DNA from: Prevotella sp.
GTDB taxonomy: Bacteria > Bacteroidota > Bacteroidia > Bacteroidales > Bacteroidaceae
DNA: 64,000 bases
Assembly: GCA_017442825.1 (NCBI GenBank)
Contig: JAFRYZ010000041.1
Coordinates: 62,001 to 126,000, forward strand
Direction: 5' to 3'
Shown here: positions 25,806-35,315 of the stretch, in pieces
Numbering within the stretch: the stretch's first letter is position 1
How the letters are laid out: every line of letters starts with the position of its first letter
Position numbers and translations under genes: made by a program
Notes under the pieces: generated by a model
What the model was told of the DNA's origin: nothing
Seen by the model: the letters and a program-made list of their open reading frames with translations, nothing else
Databases searched by the model: none

Positions 25806-26822
25806 CTATTCTATCACTACGGTTGTCCAACCGTGCTTGTCTTCAATTTCTCCATACTGAATACCACGGAGCGTATCGAAGAGTTTCTTACTGACAGGTC
25901 CTGGCTGTGCGCCAAAATCATAACGCTTGCCAGTATCTAAGTCGTCAATATAACTGATGGGAGAAATGACGGCTGCCGTCCCGCAGGCACCAGCCTCCTC
26001 GAACGTTGCCAGTTCTTCCTCAGGAATAGGACGGCGTTCCACCTTCAGTCCAAGGTCTTCTGCAACCTGCATCAGACTCTTGTTGGTGATGGAAGGCAGA
26101 ATACTTGTTGACTTCGGAGTGACATAGGTATTGTCCTTGATGCCGAAGAAGTTGGCTGCGCCACATTCGTCGATGTATTTCTTTTCCTTGGCGTCCAGAT
26201 AGAACTCACATGCATAACCCTTCTCATGTGCCAACTGGTTGGCTTTCAGGGAGGCAGCATAGTTTCCACCGACCTTATATATGCCCGTTCCAAGCGGTGC
26301 ACTACGGTCATACTCGCGGATGATGACATACGGATTGCTGGAGAACCCACCTTTGAAGTAAGGACCTACAGGTGTAACGAAGATAAGGAAGCAATATTCC
26401 GATGCGGGATGCACGCCCACCTGGGCACTCGTACCGATCAACAGCGGACGGATGTACAAGGTTGCCCCACTCTCGTATGTTGGAATCCACTCTTGGTTCA
26501 AACGCACCACCTTCTTAACCATCTCCTCGAACTTTTCCGTCGGCAGTTCCGGCATCAAGATACCACGACATGTACTTTGCAGACGGGCAGCATTCTCGTC
26601 CATACGGAAAACACGCACCTTGCCGTCTGGACAACGATACGCCTTCAGACCTTCGAACGCTTCCTGTCCATAATGCAAACAAGTAGCAGCCATGTGCAGT
26701 TTCAGATACTCATCGGAGCAGACTTCAATCTCGCCCCATTTGCCATCGCGATAATAGCACCGAACGTTGTAGTCGGTCTTTATATAACCGAACGACAAAC
26801 TTGACCAATCAATATTCTTCAT
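25806..26822 (-). CDS. ilvE: Branched-chain amino acid aminotransferase
   Basis: 338 residues. PLP fold IV; PLP Lys in GIYKVGGNYAASLKA, with HYGQEAFEGLKAYR and EAGACGTAAVISPI. It is the last step of valine, leucine and isoleucine synthesis, and the first step of their breakdown. First gene of a two-gene unit with trmN6. Confidence 0.95.
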   Translation of the reverse strand: MKNIDWSSLSFGYIKTDYNVRCYYRDGKWGEIEVCSDEYLKLHMAATCLHYGQEAFEGLKAYRCPDGKVRVFRMDENAARLQSTCRGILMPELPTEKFEEMVKKVVRLNQEWIPTYESGATLYIRPLLIGTSAQVGVHPASEYCFLIFVTPVGPYFKGGFSSNPYVIIREYDRSAPLGTGIYKVGGNYAASLKANQLAHEKGYACEFYLDAKEKKYIDECGAANFFGIKDNTYVTPKSTSILPSITNKSLMQVAEDLGLKVERRPIPEEELATFEEAGACGTAAVISPISYIDDLDTGKRYDFGAQPGPVSKKLFDTLRGIQYGEIEDKHGWTTVVIE

Positions 26823-26885
26823 GTTGCTTGTGAATTATTATTCCAATAATAACACCACCACAGACAATCTGTAGTAAATTGCGTG

Positions 26886-26916
26886 CAAAATTACAAAGAT
26901 TATCACTCTTCTGCAA
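26886..26916 (-). promoter_or_regulatory. Promoter of ilvE
   Basis: Minus-strand TTG (complement at 26914-26916), 20 bases, then TAATTTTG (complement at 26886-26893). The -33 region lies inside the 3' end of xseB. Confidence 0.5.
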
Positions 26917-27121
26917 CATTTTGCAACAAATTCTTTACTTCAGTTTCCGTTTTCGTCAGCTTGTCTTTACATAGTTTCAACAATTGCTGTGCTTTCTTCA
27001 ACTGTTCCGTCAGTTCATCAATGTCAAACTCGTCGTTCTCCATCTTGCGGACAATGGCCTCTAACTGCACCACCGCCTCTTCGTACTTCATTTCTGCTTG
27101 CATGTTCTTATTATCATTCAT
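26903..27121 (-). CDS. xseB: Exodeoxyribonuclease VII small subunit
   Basis: 72 residues, full length for XseB. KYEEAVVQLEAIVRKMENDEFDIDE is the conserved helical block, and the rest is coiled coil. It binds XseA to form the single-strand exonuclease. The ATG overlaps the xseA stop codon (ATGA). Confidence 0.93.
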   Translation of the reverse strand: MNDNKNMQAEMKYEEAVVQLEAIVRKMENDEFDIDELTEQLKKAQQLLKLCKDKLTKTETEVKNLLQNVAEE

Positions 27122-28443
27122 TTTTTTACTACTGAAACTATCATACCCTTATGCAATCGGGTTTCTATCTCATCGCCACCTTGCAGTTGGTTGGGATCAC
27201 GGACAGCCTTCCCCTTGTGCAAAGTGATGCTGTAACCGCGTTTCAAAAGGAGTTGAGGGTCGTGTGCTTCCAACTGCACACGAAGGTGCTCCAACAGGAA
27301 AACCTTCTTCTCCATCAAGTGCTCAGTGGCTGTCTTCAAACGGTTTCCAGCCATCAACAGGCGATACTGGCTATCTTTCAACATGCCTTCGGCAATCGTT
27401 CTCAACCGCCCTTCCGACAGCAAGAGCCCATGTCGGGCATCTTCCAGGCGCTGGCGAGGCAGGCGAGGAATAATGCCTGCAAGCCGTTCTATCTTCAACC
27501 GTTCGAAACGTATGCGATTACTCACCTTATTATATATAGTCGTTTCTGCTTCTTCCAACCGGTCGTTCACCTCCTTAAGATGTTCTATTAGGAAAGCTGC
27601 TGCTGCTGTCGGTGTCTTCACGCGTAGGTGGGATATCATGTCCAACACACACTCGTCACGTTCATGTCCGATACCTGTAATAACAGGCAAAGGGAAGTTG
27701 GCAACATTTTCTGCCAATGCTAGCGTGTCGAAACCGCTAAGGTCTGCCGTTGCTCCTCCTCCACGGATGATGACTACACAATCGAAGTCGTTAGCATGTT
27801 CATTGATACGGTTCAGGGCTGCTATCAGCGACTCTTCTATCTGTTCGCCCTGCATGACGGCAGCAAACAATTCTGTACGGAAGACGAAACCATATTCGTT
27901 TTCGCGCAACTGATGACAGAAATCGCCATAGCCGGCAGCCGTAGCACTGGAGATAACGGCAATACGCTGGGCAAACATCGGGAAAGTAAGCTCTTTCTGC
28001 AAATCAAATACACCTTCTTTTTGCAGTTGGCGGATGATTTCCTGACGCTTACGCATCATGTCGCCCATCGTAAACTCAGGGTTGATATCGGTGACAATCC
28101 ACGAAAAGCCATAGGCTTCATGAAACTGCGGAAATACCTGTAGCAATACCTTCAAGCCAGCATGGAGCCGTTGACCCGTAACACGCTCGAAATGAGGACG
28201 TAGCATCGCCCATGCTGAAGCCCAACATTTAGCAGAAGCACGAGCTATGGGTGTTGAGCGTTGGTATGATCGCTGAGTGCTTCCGTCTTTATCTTGCTCA
28301 AATTGCACCAACTCCATATAGCAGTGACCGCGGCTCTCCCTGATTTCAGAGAGTTCCGCTTCTACCCAATACTGCCCGTCTAGCGACAACTCGATGGTTT
28401 CCCTGACAAGTGCATTGGCTTCATAGAGCGTCATCGTCTTCAT
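27118..28443 (-). CDS. xseA: Exodeoxyribonuclease VII large subunit
   Basis: 441 residues from the ATG at 28443. The open frame continues 49 codons upstream through an AATTCATAATTCACAA spacer and the divergent promoter, so that part is not coding. OB-fold N-terminus (YWVEAELSEIRESRGHCYMELVQ), catalytic domain with PVITGIGHERDECVLDMISH and VVIIRGGGATADLSGFD, and a long coiled-coil C-terminus. Standard operon with xseB. The TACCTTTG element lies only 8 bases before the ATG, so the leader is very short. Confidence 0.93.
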   Translation of the reverse strand: MKTMTLYEANALVRETIELSLDGQYWVEAELSEIRESRGHCYMELVQFEQDKDGSTQRSYQRSTPIARASAKCWASAWAMLRPHFERVTGQRLHAGLKVLLQVFPQFHEAYGFSWIVTDINPEFTMGDMMRKRQEIIRQLQKEGVFDLQKELTFPMFAQRIAVISSATAAGYGDFCHQLRENEYGFVFRTELFAAVMQGEQIEESLIAALNRINEHANDFDCVVIIRGGGATADLSGFDTLALAENVANFPLPVITGIGHERDECVLDMISHLRVKTPTAAAAFLIEHLKEVNDRLEEAETTIYNKVSNRIRFERLKIERLAGIIPRLPRQRLEDARHGLLLSEGRLRTIAEGMLKDSQYRLLMAGNRLKTATEHLMEKKVFLLEHLRVQLEAHDPQLLLKRGYSITLHKGKAVRDPNQLQGGDEIETRLHKGMIVSVVKK

Positions 28444-28450
28444 TATGCTG

Positions 28451-28511
28451 CAAAGGTACGAAATAAATTGTGAATTATGAATTATGAATTGTGAATTGTT
28501 TTGTACCTTTG
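28451..28511. promoter_or_regulatory. Divergent promoters of xseA and the MATE gene
   Basis: Two TACCTTTG elements face away from each other: the minus-strand copy at 28451-28458 for xseA and the plus-strand copy at 28504-28511 for the pump. The 45 bases between them are AATTGTGAATTATGAATT spacer repeat. Both -33 boxes are weak. Confidence 0.5.
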
Positions 28512-28519
28512 CACAGAAT

Positions 28520-29872
28520 ATGGACAATAAGCAAGCGACATTAGAATTAGGGGCAAAACCTGTTGGGCGTCTGTTGGCACAATATGCCATGCCGGCTATT
28601 GTGGCAATGACAGCTTCAAGTCTTTACAACATCATCGACCGCGCCATGATCGGACAGATGGTGGGACCAGAAGCGATTGCAGGCTTGGGAATCACCTTCC
28701 CGTTCATGAATCTCAGCGGAGCCTTTGGAGCGGCAGTAGGTGTGGGAGCCTCTACGTGCATTTCTGTAAAACTGGGACAGCGCGACTACAAGACCGCCGA
28801 ATACCTTTTAGGCAACACGATTACGCTGAATCTCATCATCGGCTTCCTTTTCATGGCTGTCAGCCTTATCTTCCTGAATCCCATCCTGCGATTCTTTGGA
28901 GCCAGCGACACGACACTCCCGTATGCACGGGAGTTCATGACGGTTATTTTGCTGGGCAATATCATTACCCACATGTACTTTGGCATGAACGCTGTGTTGA
29001 GGGCTGCAGGCAAGCCTCGCCACGCCATGTATGCAACACTGTTCACCGTAGGCTGCAACATTCTGTTGGTCGTCGCCTTCGTGTGGTGGTTCCGATGGGG
29101 CATTCGCGGAGCAGCTCTTGCCACCATTACTTCGCAGTCGTTAGCACTCTGCTGGCAGATGTGGGTATTCTCTGACCAGAAAGAGCTGCTGCATCTGAAG
29201 AAAGGCATATACAAGTTGAAGGCTGACTTGGTGCGCAACATCATTGCGATAGGCATCTCACCTTTCCTGATGAATGCCACGGCATGCGTCGTCGTGATAT
29301 TTATGAACAACCAGTTTGTGCGCTATGGTGGCGACATGGCTGTTGGTGCCTACTCGATAGCCAACTCCGTCGTGATGGTGCTGTTTATGTTTGTCATGGG
29401 TATGAACCAAGGCATGCAACCCATTGTGGGCTACAATTACGGAGCCGAGAAGTACGACCGAATGTTCCGTTGTCTGTGGCTGACGATAGCAGTCTCGACA
29501 ACTATTCTATTAGTGGGCTGGTGTCTGTCCATGCTCTTTCCAAGCCAGATAGCTCGCGTCTTCACTGCCGACCCGACACTGATCAGCATGGCAGCACGCG
29601 GTATCCGCCTGAACATGATTGTGTTCTTCGTCGTTGCATCTCAAGCCGTTATCACGAACTTCTTCCAATGTATCGGCAAAGTGAAAATCAGTATATTCCT
29701 CTCGCTGTCGCGACAGCTCTTTTTGCTCATCCCGTTAGCCTACATTCTCCCGTTGTTTCTCGGTCTCGACGGTGTTTGGTACTCGATGTGCATCAGTGAC
29801 TTCTGTTCATTCTCGATGACGCTGCCACTACTATTCTTGTATATGAAGAAAATCAAGAACAATGGAAAATAA
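28520..29872 (+). CDS. MATE family efflux transporter
   Basis: 450 residues from MDNKQATLELGAKPVG. Twelve hydrophobic segments are expected; PVGRLLAQYAMPAIVAMTASSLYNIID and GMNQGMQPIVGYNYGAEKYDR are MATE landmarks. It exports drugs or metabolites in exchange for sodium or protons across the inner membrane; the substrate is unknown. Its last 11 bases overlap the next gene, which points to a three-gene unit with the kinase-like and phosphoesterase genes. Confidence 0.9.
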   Translation: MDNKQATLELGAKPVGRLLAQYAMPAIVAMTASSLYNIIDRAMIGQMVGPEAIAGLGITFPFMNLSGAFGAAVGVGASTCISVKLGQRDYKTAEYLLGNTITLNLIIGFLFMAVSLIFLNPILRFFGASDTTLPYAREFMTVILLGNIITHMYFGMNAVLRAAGKPRHAMYATLFTVGCNILLVVAFVWWFRWGIRGAALATITSQSLALCWQMWVFSDQKELLHLKKGIYKLKADLVRNIIAIGISPFLMNATACVVVIFMNNQFVRYGGDMAVGAYSIANSVVMVLFMFVMGMNQGMQPIVGYNYGAEKYDRMFRCLWLTIAVSTTILLVGWCLSMLFPSQIARVFTADPTLISMAARGIRLNMIVFFVVASQAVITNFFQCIGKVKISIFLSLSRQLFLLIPLAYILPLFLGLDGVWYSMCISDFCSFSMTLPLLFLYMKKIKNNGK

Positions 29873-30509
29873 GAATATCATCATCTGCATCGGTCGCCAA
29901 CTAGGTTCCGGCGGTCACGATATCGGTCGCATGTTGGCTGCCGAGTTCGATGCAAAGTATTACGACCGCGAACTGCTGAACCTTGCTGCCAAAGAAAGCG
30001 GCTTCAGCAAGAAAGTGTTTGAGAGAAACGATGAGCAGAAAGGGTTCTTTAAAACCTTGTTCGGCATACAAACGACTCATATTGGAGGTGGTTTGTACAA
30101 CTCAAACATATCGCAAGACAGCCTGTTCCAGTTCCAAAGCGACGCCATCCGCAAGGCTGCTGCCGAAGGAAACTGTGTCTTCGTAGGTCGTTGCGCTGAC
30201 TACGTGTTGCGCGACATCCCCAATGTGGTGAAGATTTTCATCACGGCAACCATGTACGACCGCATCACCCGCATTTCTGCCAGCAAACGCGCAACAAAAA
30301 TCTTTCAGAAAAAAAACATCACACCCAAGGAAGCCAAGCACTGCATCCTTCAAGCTGAAGGCCACCGTGCCTCCTATTACAACTACTACACGGGTAAGAA
30401 GTGGGGGGCGGCAGAGAGCTACGACCTCTGCATCAGCTCCAGCGTCCTGGGGTTAGAGGGAACGGTGCAATTCATCGCTGACTTTATTCGTAAACGATAC
30501 GGTATATGA
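29862..30509 (+). CDS. Cytidylate kinase-like protein
   Basis: 215 residues. The P-loop-like start IIICIGRQLGSGGHDIGRMLA and DAKYYDRELLNLAA match the cytidylate-kinase-like family common in gut anaerobes. VFVGRCADYVL and ITRISASKRATKIF are further family blocks. It is expected to be a P-loop kinase; the true substrate is not established for this subfamily. It overlaps the MATE gene and shares ATGA with the following gene. Confidence 0.8.
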   Translation: MENKNIIICIGRQLGSGGHDIGRMLAAEFDAKYYDRELLNLAAKESGFSKKVFERNDEQKGFFKTLFGIQTTHIGGGLYNSNISQDSLFQFQSDAIRKAAAEGNCVFVGRCADYVLRDIPNVVKIFITATMYDRITRISASKRATKIFQKKNITPKEAKHCILQAEGHRASYYNYYTGKKWGAAESYDLCISSSVLGLEGTVQFIADFIRKRYGI

Positions 30510-30997
30510 AAAAGATAGGAATCATCAGCGACACCCATAGCTACTGGGACGAGAAATATCTGCACTACTTTGAGCCATGCGATGAGATATGGCATGCGGG
30601 CGACATCGGTTCAACGGAGGTTGCCGACCGGCTGGCGGCATTTCGCCCCCTGCGTGCCGTCTGCGGCAATTGCGACGGTGGTGACCTCAGACGCATGTTC
30701 CCTGAAGTGTTGCGATGGAAATGCGAGGATGTGGATGTGCTGATGACGCATATCGGCGGTTACCCCGGCAACTACGATGCCCGCATCCGTTCACGCATCT
30801 ATGCCTCACCACCCCAACTCTTCATTGCCGGCCATTCACACATTCTGAAAGTGAAGTACGACAAAACACTCGGTTTACTGCACATCAACCCTGGTGCTGC
30901 CGGCTTGCAAGGATGGCACAAAGAACGGACGTTAGTACGACTGACTATCGAAGGAAATCGTTTTTCCGATTGTGAGGTGATCACACTCAGTCCATGA
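30506..30997 (+). CDS. YfcE-type metallophosphoesterase
   Basis: 163 residues. Calcineurin-like metal motifs in order: GIISDTHSY, HAGDIGS, GNCDG, THIGG and AGHSHILKV. It hydrolyses phosphodiesters or phosphate esters with two metal ions; the physiological substrate is open. Translationally coupled to the kinase-like gene. Confidence 0.9.
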   Translation: MKKIGIISDTHSYWDEKYLHYFEPCDEIWHAGDIGSTEVADRLAAFRPLRAVCGNCDGGDLRRMFPEVLRWKCEDVDVLMTHIGGYPGNYDARIRSRIYASPPQLFIAGHSHILKVKYDKTLGLLHINPGAAGLQGWHKERTLVRLTIEGNRFSDCEVITLSP

Positions 30998-31023
30998 GCT
31001 AACGCTATGTTTTCACGCATTTT

Positions 31024-31055
31024 TTTGGATAAGACCGAATTACTTATTACTTTTG
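31024..31055 (+). promoter_or_regulatory. Promoter of rfbB
   Basis: TTTG at 31024-31027, 20 bases, then TACTTTTG at 31048-31055. The ATG follows at 31104. Confidence 0.7.
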
Positions 31056-31103
31056 CATCAAACAAAGAAACAAATTATTTATCAATAACAAGATTTATCG
31101 AAC

Positions 31104-32237
31104 ATGAAGACGATTGTCATTACTGGTGGTGCAGGCTTTATCGGAAGCCATGTGGTGCGCCTTTTCGTGAACAAATATCCAGAGTATCACATCATCAACC
31201 TCGACAAGTTGACGTATGCAGGCAACCTTGCCAACCTGAAAGATATCGAGAATAAGCCCAACTACGAGTTTGTAAAGATGGACATCTGCGACTTCGATGC
31301 CTTCTACCAGCTGATGCAGGAGAAAAAGGTGGACGGCATCATTCATCTGGCAGCAGAAAGTCACGTTGACCGCAGTATCAAAGACCCGTTCACTTTTGCC
31401 AAGACCAACGTCATGGGTACGCTGTCGCTCCTCCAGGCTGCCAAGCTCTATTGGGAAAGTCTGCCGGAACGCTACGAGGGCAAACGTTTCTACCACATCT
31501 CCACAGATGAGGTGTATGGCGCCCTGGAACTGACTCACCCCGAAGGTATTGAACCACCGTTCACCACAACGGCTTCTTCGTCAGAACACCACATGGCATA
31601 CGGCGACAAGTTCTTCCTGGAGACGACGAAGTATAATCCGCATTCGCCCTACTCTGCCGCTAAGGCATCGAGCGACCACTTCGTACGTGCCTACCACGAC
31701 ACCTACGGCATGCCCGTCATCGTCACCAACTGCTCGAACAACTACGGACCTTATCAATTCCCTGAAAAACTGATTCCGCTATTCATCAACAACATCCGTC
31801 ACCGCAAGCCGCTGCCAGTCTATGGTAAGGGTGAGAACGTGCGCGACTGGCTGTTCGTCGAAGACCACGCTCGCGCCATTGACCTCATCTTCCATCAAGG
31901 CAAGATTGCCGAGACCTACAACATCGGAGGTTTCAACGAATGGAAGAATATCGACATCATCAAGGTGGTCATCAACACCGTTGACAGACTTTTAGGACGC
32001 CAGGAAGGTGAAGACATGGACCTCATCACCTTCGTTACCGACCGCGCCGGTCACGACCTGCGCTATGCCATCGACTCTTCCAAGCTGCAGAAAGAACTGG
32101 GTTGGGAACCAAGTCTTCAGTTCGAGGAAGGCATCGAGAAAACTGTACGCTGGTATTTGGACAACCAGGAGTGGCTCGACAATGTCACCTCTGGCGATTA
32201 TCAGAAGTATTACGACAACATGTATGCCAATAGATAA
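31104..32237 (+). CDS. rfbB: dTDP-glucose 4,6-dehydratase
   Basis: 377 residues. NAD-binding GGAGFIGSHV, the catalytic ISTDEVYGAL and YSAAKASSDH (Tyr-Lys), and NNYGPYQFPEKLIPLF. It converts dTDP-glucose to the 4-keto-6-deoxy sugar, the gateway to rhamnose and related sugars of surface polysaccharides. The other rml genes are not in the window. It is followed directly by mltG. Confidence 0.95.
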   Translation: MKTIVITGGAGFIGSHVVRLFVNKYPEYHIINLDKLTYAGNLANLKDIENKPNYEFVKMDICDFDAFYQLMQEKKVDGIIHLAAESHVDRSIKDPFTFAKTNVMGTLSLLQAAKLYWESLPERYEGKRFYHISTDEVYGALELTHPEGIEPPFTTTASSSEHHMAYGDKFFLETTKYNPHSPYSAAKASSDHFVRAYHDTYGMPVIVTNCSNNYGPYQFPEKLIPLFINNIRHRKPLPVYGKGENVRDWLFVEDHARAIDLIFHQGKIAETYNIGGFNEWKNIDIIKVVINTVDRLLGRQEGEDMDLITFVTDRAGHDLRYAIDSSKLQKELGWEPSLQFEEGIEKTVRWYLDNQEWLDNVTSGDYQKYYDNMYANR

Positions 32238-32243
32238 CCGTTG

Positions 32244-33278
32244 ATGAAGAAAGCAAGAAGACAGAAGAAAGGTGGCAGGACGCTGAAGATTGCATCAATC
32301 GTAGTGCTTGCCATCCTCCTTGTGGGTGCCTACCTGCTGTTTGCCCCTATGGCGCACGGCAGTAAACGCACCTACATCTTCATTGATGATGACGATACGG
32401 CAGACTCTGTCTATCAAAAGGTGAGTGAAAAGTCTTCGGGACATGCGGCATGGACATTCCGTAAGTTAGGTGCGATAAGTGGGTACGGCAGCAATATCCA
32501 TACCGGACGCTACGAGATTGGCAACGGTGGTGCGTTGGCATCATTCCGTCGCATCCGTAACGGCTTGCAGGCACCTGTCAACTTGACCATCAACTCGGTG
32601 CGAACGGTTGACAGGTTGGCTGCCGACATCAGCAAAAAAATGATGTTCAGCAAGCAAGAGCTGTTGCAAATACTACAAAACAGGGACTCCTGTGCCAAAT
32701 ATGGTTACTCACCAGAAACCATTATCGCCATGTTCATCCCAAACACTTACGACCTGTATTGGAACATCTCTCCCAGCAAATTCATGGAGAGGATGCACAA
32801 GGAGAGCAAACGTTTCTGGACTTTCGAACGGCGCCAGAAGGCTGACGCTGCAAAACTTTCACCCAATCAGGTGATGACGCTCGCCAGCATTGTTGACGAG
32901 GAGACCGCTAACACGGAGGAAATGCCAAAGATTGCAGGTATGTATATCAATCGTCTTCGCATCGATATGCCCCTGCAAGCAGACCCTACCGTAAAATATG
33001 CCAACAAACAATTTGAGGCACGACGCATCTACAATAGCATGCTGAAGGTAGATAATCCTTACAATACTTACAAATACAAAGGACTGCCACCTGGACCTAT
33101 TCGCGTACCATCTGTTGCAGCTATCGATGCCGTACTCAACCATACTCACCACGACTATCTTTATATGTGTGCAAAGGAAGATTTCAGCGGCACCCACAAC
33201 TTCGCACGAACCTACGAAGAGCACCAGCAGAATGCTGCACGCTATGCTAAGGCATTGAACGAAAGAGGAATCAAATAG
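32244..33278 (+). CDS. mltG: Endolytic transglycosylase MltG
   Basis: 344 residues from the ATG at 32244, which follows a TTG. There is a single N-terminal membrane anchor (IASIVVLAILLVGAYLLFA). The YceG domain has the catalytic Glu in ASIVDEETANTEEMP, and ADPTVKYA and YNTYKYKGLPPGPIRVPS are family signatures. It cuts nascent peptidoglycan strands at the membrane and sets glycan length. It starts six bases after rfbB and so is probably cotranscribed. Confidence 0.93.
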   Translation: MKKARRQKKGGRTLKIASIVVLAILLVGAYLLFAPMAHGSKRTYIFIDDDDTADSVYQKVSEKSSGHAAWTFRKLGAISGYGSNIHTGRYEIGNGGALASFRRIRNGLQAPVNLTINSVRTVDRLAADISKKMMFSKQELLQILQNRDSCAKYGYSPETIIAMFIPNTYDLYWNISPSKFMERMHKESKRFWTFERRQKADAAKLSPNQVMTLASIVDEETANTEEMPKIAGMYINRLRIDMPLQADPTVKYANKQFEARRIYNSMLKVDNPYNTYKYKGLPPGPIRVPSVAAIDAVLNHTHHDYLYMCAKEDFSGTHNFARTYEEHQQNAARYAKALNERGIK

Positions 33279-33289
33279 CTATTAAAACG

Positions 33290-33319
33290 CAAATGCCCCT
33301 CGCTTCACAGCGACAGGCA
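33290..33319. terminator. Hairpin after mltG
   Basis: AATGCCCCTCGCT pairs with AGCGACAGGCATT with one mismatch. No T run follows, so it is a possible terminator or 3'-end structure. Confidence 0.45.
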
Positions 33320-33538
33320 TTCAATCTCAATAGGTATTAGCTTTCTTTTAAGGTAAAAAGATTGTATTCAGGATAACGGGTGCAAAGGTAATAGATTTGT
33401 TTTATACCTCCAAATATTTTTTAACTTTTTATTTCCACCTCGCGGATTATCCTTGTTTTATTTTGTTCTTTCTTCGTTTATTTGTAACTTCGCACCCTAA
33501 AATGCACTATTCATAAATGATATTTTACAATTGACAAT

Positions 33539-35248
33539 ATGACAACCATTACCGAGAACACTGTTAATGAAGAGAAACGCTCACTGAGTTTCGTAGAACA
33601 ACTGGTTGAAGAAGACCTTGCTGCCGGAAAGAACGGCGGTCGCATACAGACACGCTTCCCCCCAGAACCCAACGGATACCTGCATATTGGACATGCCAAA
33701 GCTATCTGTATGGACTTTGGTGTGGCAGAACACTATGGTGGTGTATGCAACTTGCGTTTCGACGACACAAACCCGTCAAAAGAAAACAACGAATATGTAG
33801 AAAATATCCTGAACGACATTGCTTGGCTCGGATTCAAGTGGGGCAATATCTACTATGCCAGCGACTACTTTGAGAAGCTGTGGGAGTTTGCCGTATGGCT
33901 CATCAACAAGGGACTTGCCTATGTCGATGAACAGACTTCGGAAGAGATTGCCAAGCAGAAGGGCACGCCGACAGAACCAGGAACGGCAAGTCCCTATCGT
34001 GATCGTCCTATAGAAGAAAACCTGCGATTGTTCGAACAAATGAACACACCTGAGGCGGTGGAAGGTTCGATGGTGCTTCGTGCCAAGCTGGACATGACAA
34101 ACCCGAACATGCACTTTCGCGACCCCATCATATACCGCATCATACACACGCCGCATCACCGTACGGGAACAAGGTGGAACGCTTATCCGATGTACGACTT
34201 CGCACATGGCCAGAGTGACTACTTTGAAGGTGTCACCCACTCCATCTGTACCTTGGAGTTCGTCCCCCACCGTCCTCTCTACGACAAGTTTGTGGATTTC
34301 CTTCAGGAAAAAGACAACCAGACGGATTACCGTCCGCGCCAGATTGAGTTCAACCGACTGAACCTGACCTATACAATGATGTCGAAACGTAAACTCTTGG
34401 CTTTGGTTGAAGAAAAATACGTCAACGGATGGGACGACCCACGTATGCCGACCATCAGCGGAATGCGCCGCAGGGGGTATTCACCGCAGAGCATTCGAAA
34501 CTTTATCGATAGCATCGGCTATACCAAGTTCGACGCTCTGAACGACGTAGCACTCTTGGAAGCTGCCGTTCGTGAAGACTTGAACAAGAAGGCATGTCGC
34601 GTCAGTGCGGTATTGAATCCTGTCAAACTGGTCATCACCAACTATCCCGAAAGCAAGTCGGAAGAGATGGAAGCCATCAACAATCCAGAAAACGAGGCTG
34701 ACGGAACGCATACTATCACCTTCTCGCGCAACCTGTGGATAGAACGCGATGACTTCATGGAGGATGCACCGAAGAAATTCTTCCGCCTGTCGGTAGATAA
34801 AGAAGTGCGTCTGAAGAACGCCTATATTATAAAATGTACGGGATGTACGAAAGATGCCGATGGTAACATCGTAGAGATACAGGCCGAATATGACCCGACA
34901 AGCAAGAGCGGTATGGAAGGTGCCAACCGCAAAGTTAAGGGTACGCTGCATTGGGTAAGTGCCGACCACTGCCAAGAGGCAGAGGTGCGCATCTACGACC
35001 GCCTGTTCAACGTGGAGAACCCGTCAACCGACGAGCGTGATTTCCGTGAACTGCTGAATCCGGAGAGCCTCAAAGTCTTGAAGCATTGCTATGTGGAGAA
35101 CTATCTGAAAGAGAAACAGCCAGGCGACTACTTGCAGTTCCAGCGCATCGGTTACTTTATCCTCGACACTACATCCACTCCCGATCATCTTGTCTTCAAC
35201 AAGACCGTGGGTCTGAAAGACACATGGGCTAAGATGGTAAAGGGGTGA
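33539..35248 (+). CDS. glnS: Glutaminyl-tRNA synthetase
   Basis: 569 residues. Class I synthetase: the HIGH motif is in FPPEPNGYLHIGHAK and the KMSKS-type loop in YTMMSKRKLLALVEE. The C-terminal anticodon-binding beta barrels are present (DFMEDAPKKFFRLSVDKEVRL). It charges tRNA-Gln directly. The leader is about 50-260 bases with an unclear promoter (TTTATTTGTAACTTCG near 33480). Confidence 0.95.
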   Translation: MTTITENTVNEEKRSLSFVEQLVEEDLAAGKNGGRIQTRFPPEPNGYLHIGHAKAICMDFGVAEHYGGVCNLRFDDTNPSKENNEYVENILNDIAWLGFKWGNIYYASDYFEKLWEFAVWLINKGLAYVDEQTSEEIAKQKGTPTEPGTASPYRDRPIEENLRLFEQMNTPEAVEGSMVLRAKLDMTNPNMHFRDPIIYRIIHTPHHRTGTRWNAYPMYDFAHGQSDYFEGVTHSICTLEFVPHRPLYDKFVDFLQEKDNQTDYRPRQIEFNRLNLTYTMMSKRKLLALVEEKYVNGWDDPRMPTISGMRRRGYSPQSIRNFIDSIGYTKFDALNDVALLEAAVREDLNKKACRVSAVLNPVKLVITNYPESKSEEMEAINNPENEADGTHTITFSRNLWIERDDFMEDAPKKFFRLSVDKEVRLKNAYIIKCTGCTKDADGNIVEIQAEYDPTSKSGMEGANRKVKGTLHWVSADHCQEAEVRIYDRLFNVENPSTDERDFRELLNPESLKVLKHCYVENYLKEKQPGDYLQFQRIGYFILDTTSTPDHLVFNKTVGLKDTWAKMVKG

Positions 35249-35250
35249 GA

Positions 35251-35314
35251 GTTGAGAGACTAGAGTTGAGAGACTAGAGTTGAGAGACTAGAGTTGAGAG
35301 ACTAGAGTTGAGAG
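35251..35314 (+). repeat. 14-bp tandem repeat overlapping a ribosome-binding region
   Basis: GTTGAGAGACTAGA occurs four times head to tail plus a partial fifth copy. The array runs from just after the glnS stop codon to one base before the next ATG, so the whole spacer and ribosome-binding site are repeat. Confidence 0.9.
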
Positions 35315-35315
35315 T

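Noticed and set aside
27118-28590. 490-residue version of xseA
   Set aside because: The first 49 codons run through the divergent promoter and an AT spacer repeat; family similarity begins at the ATG at 28443.
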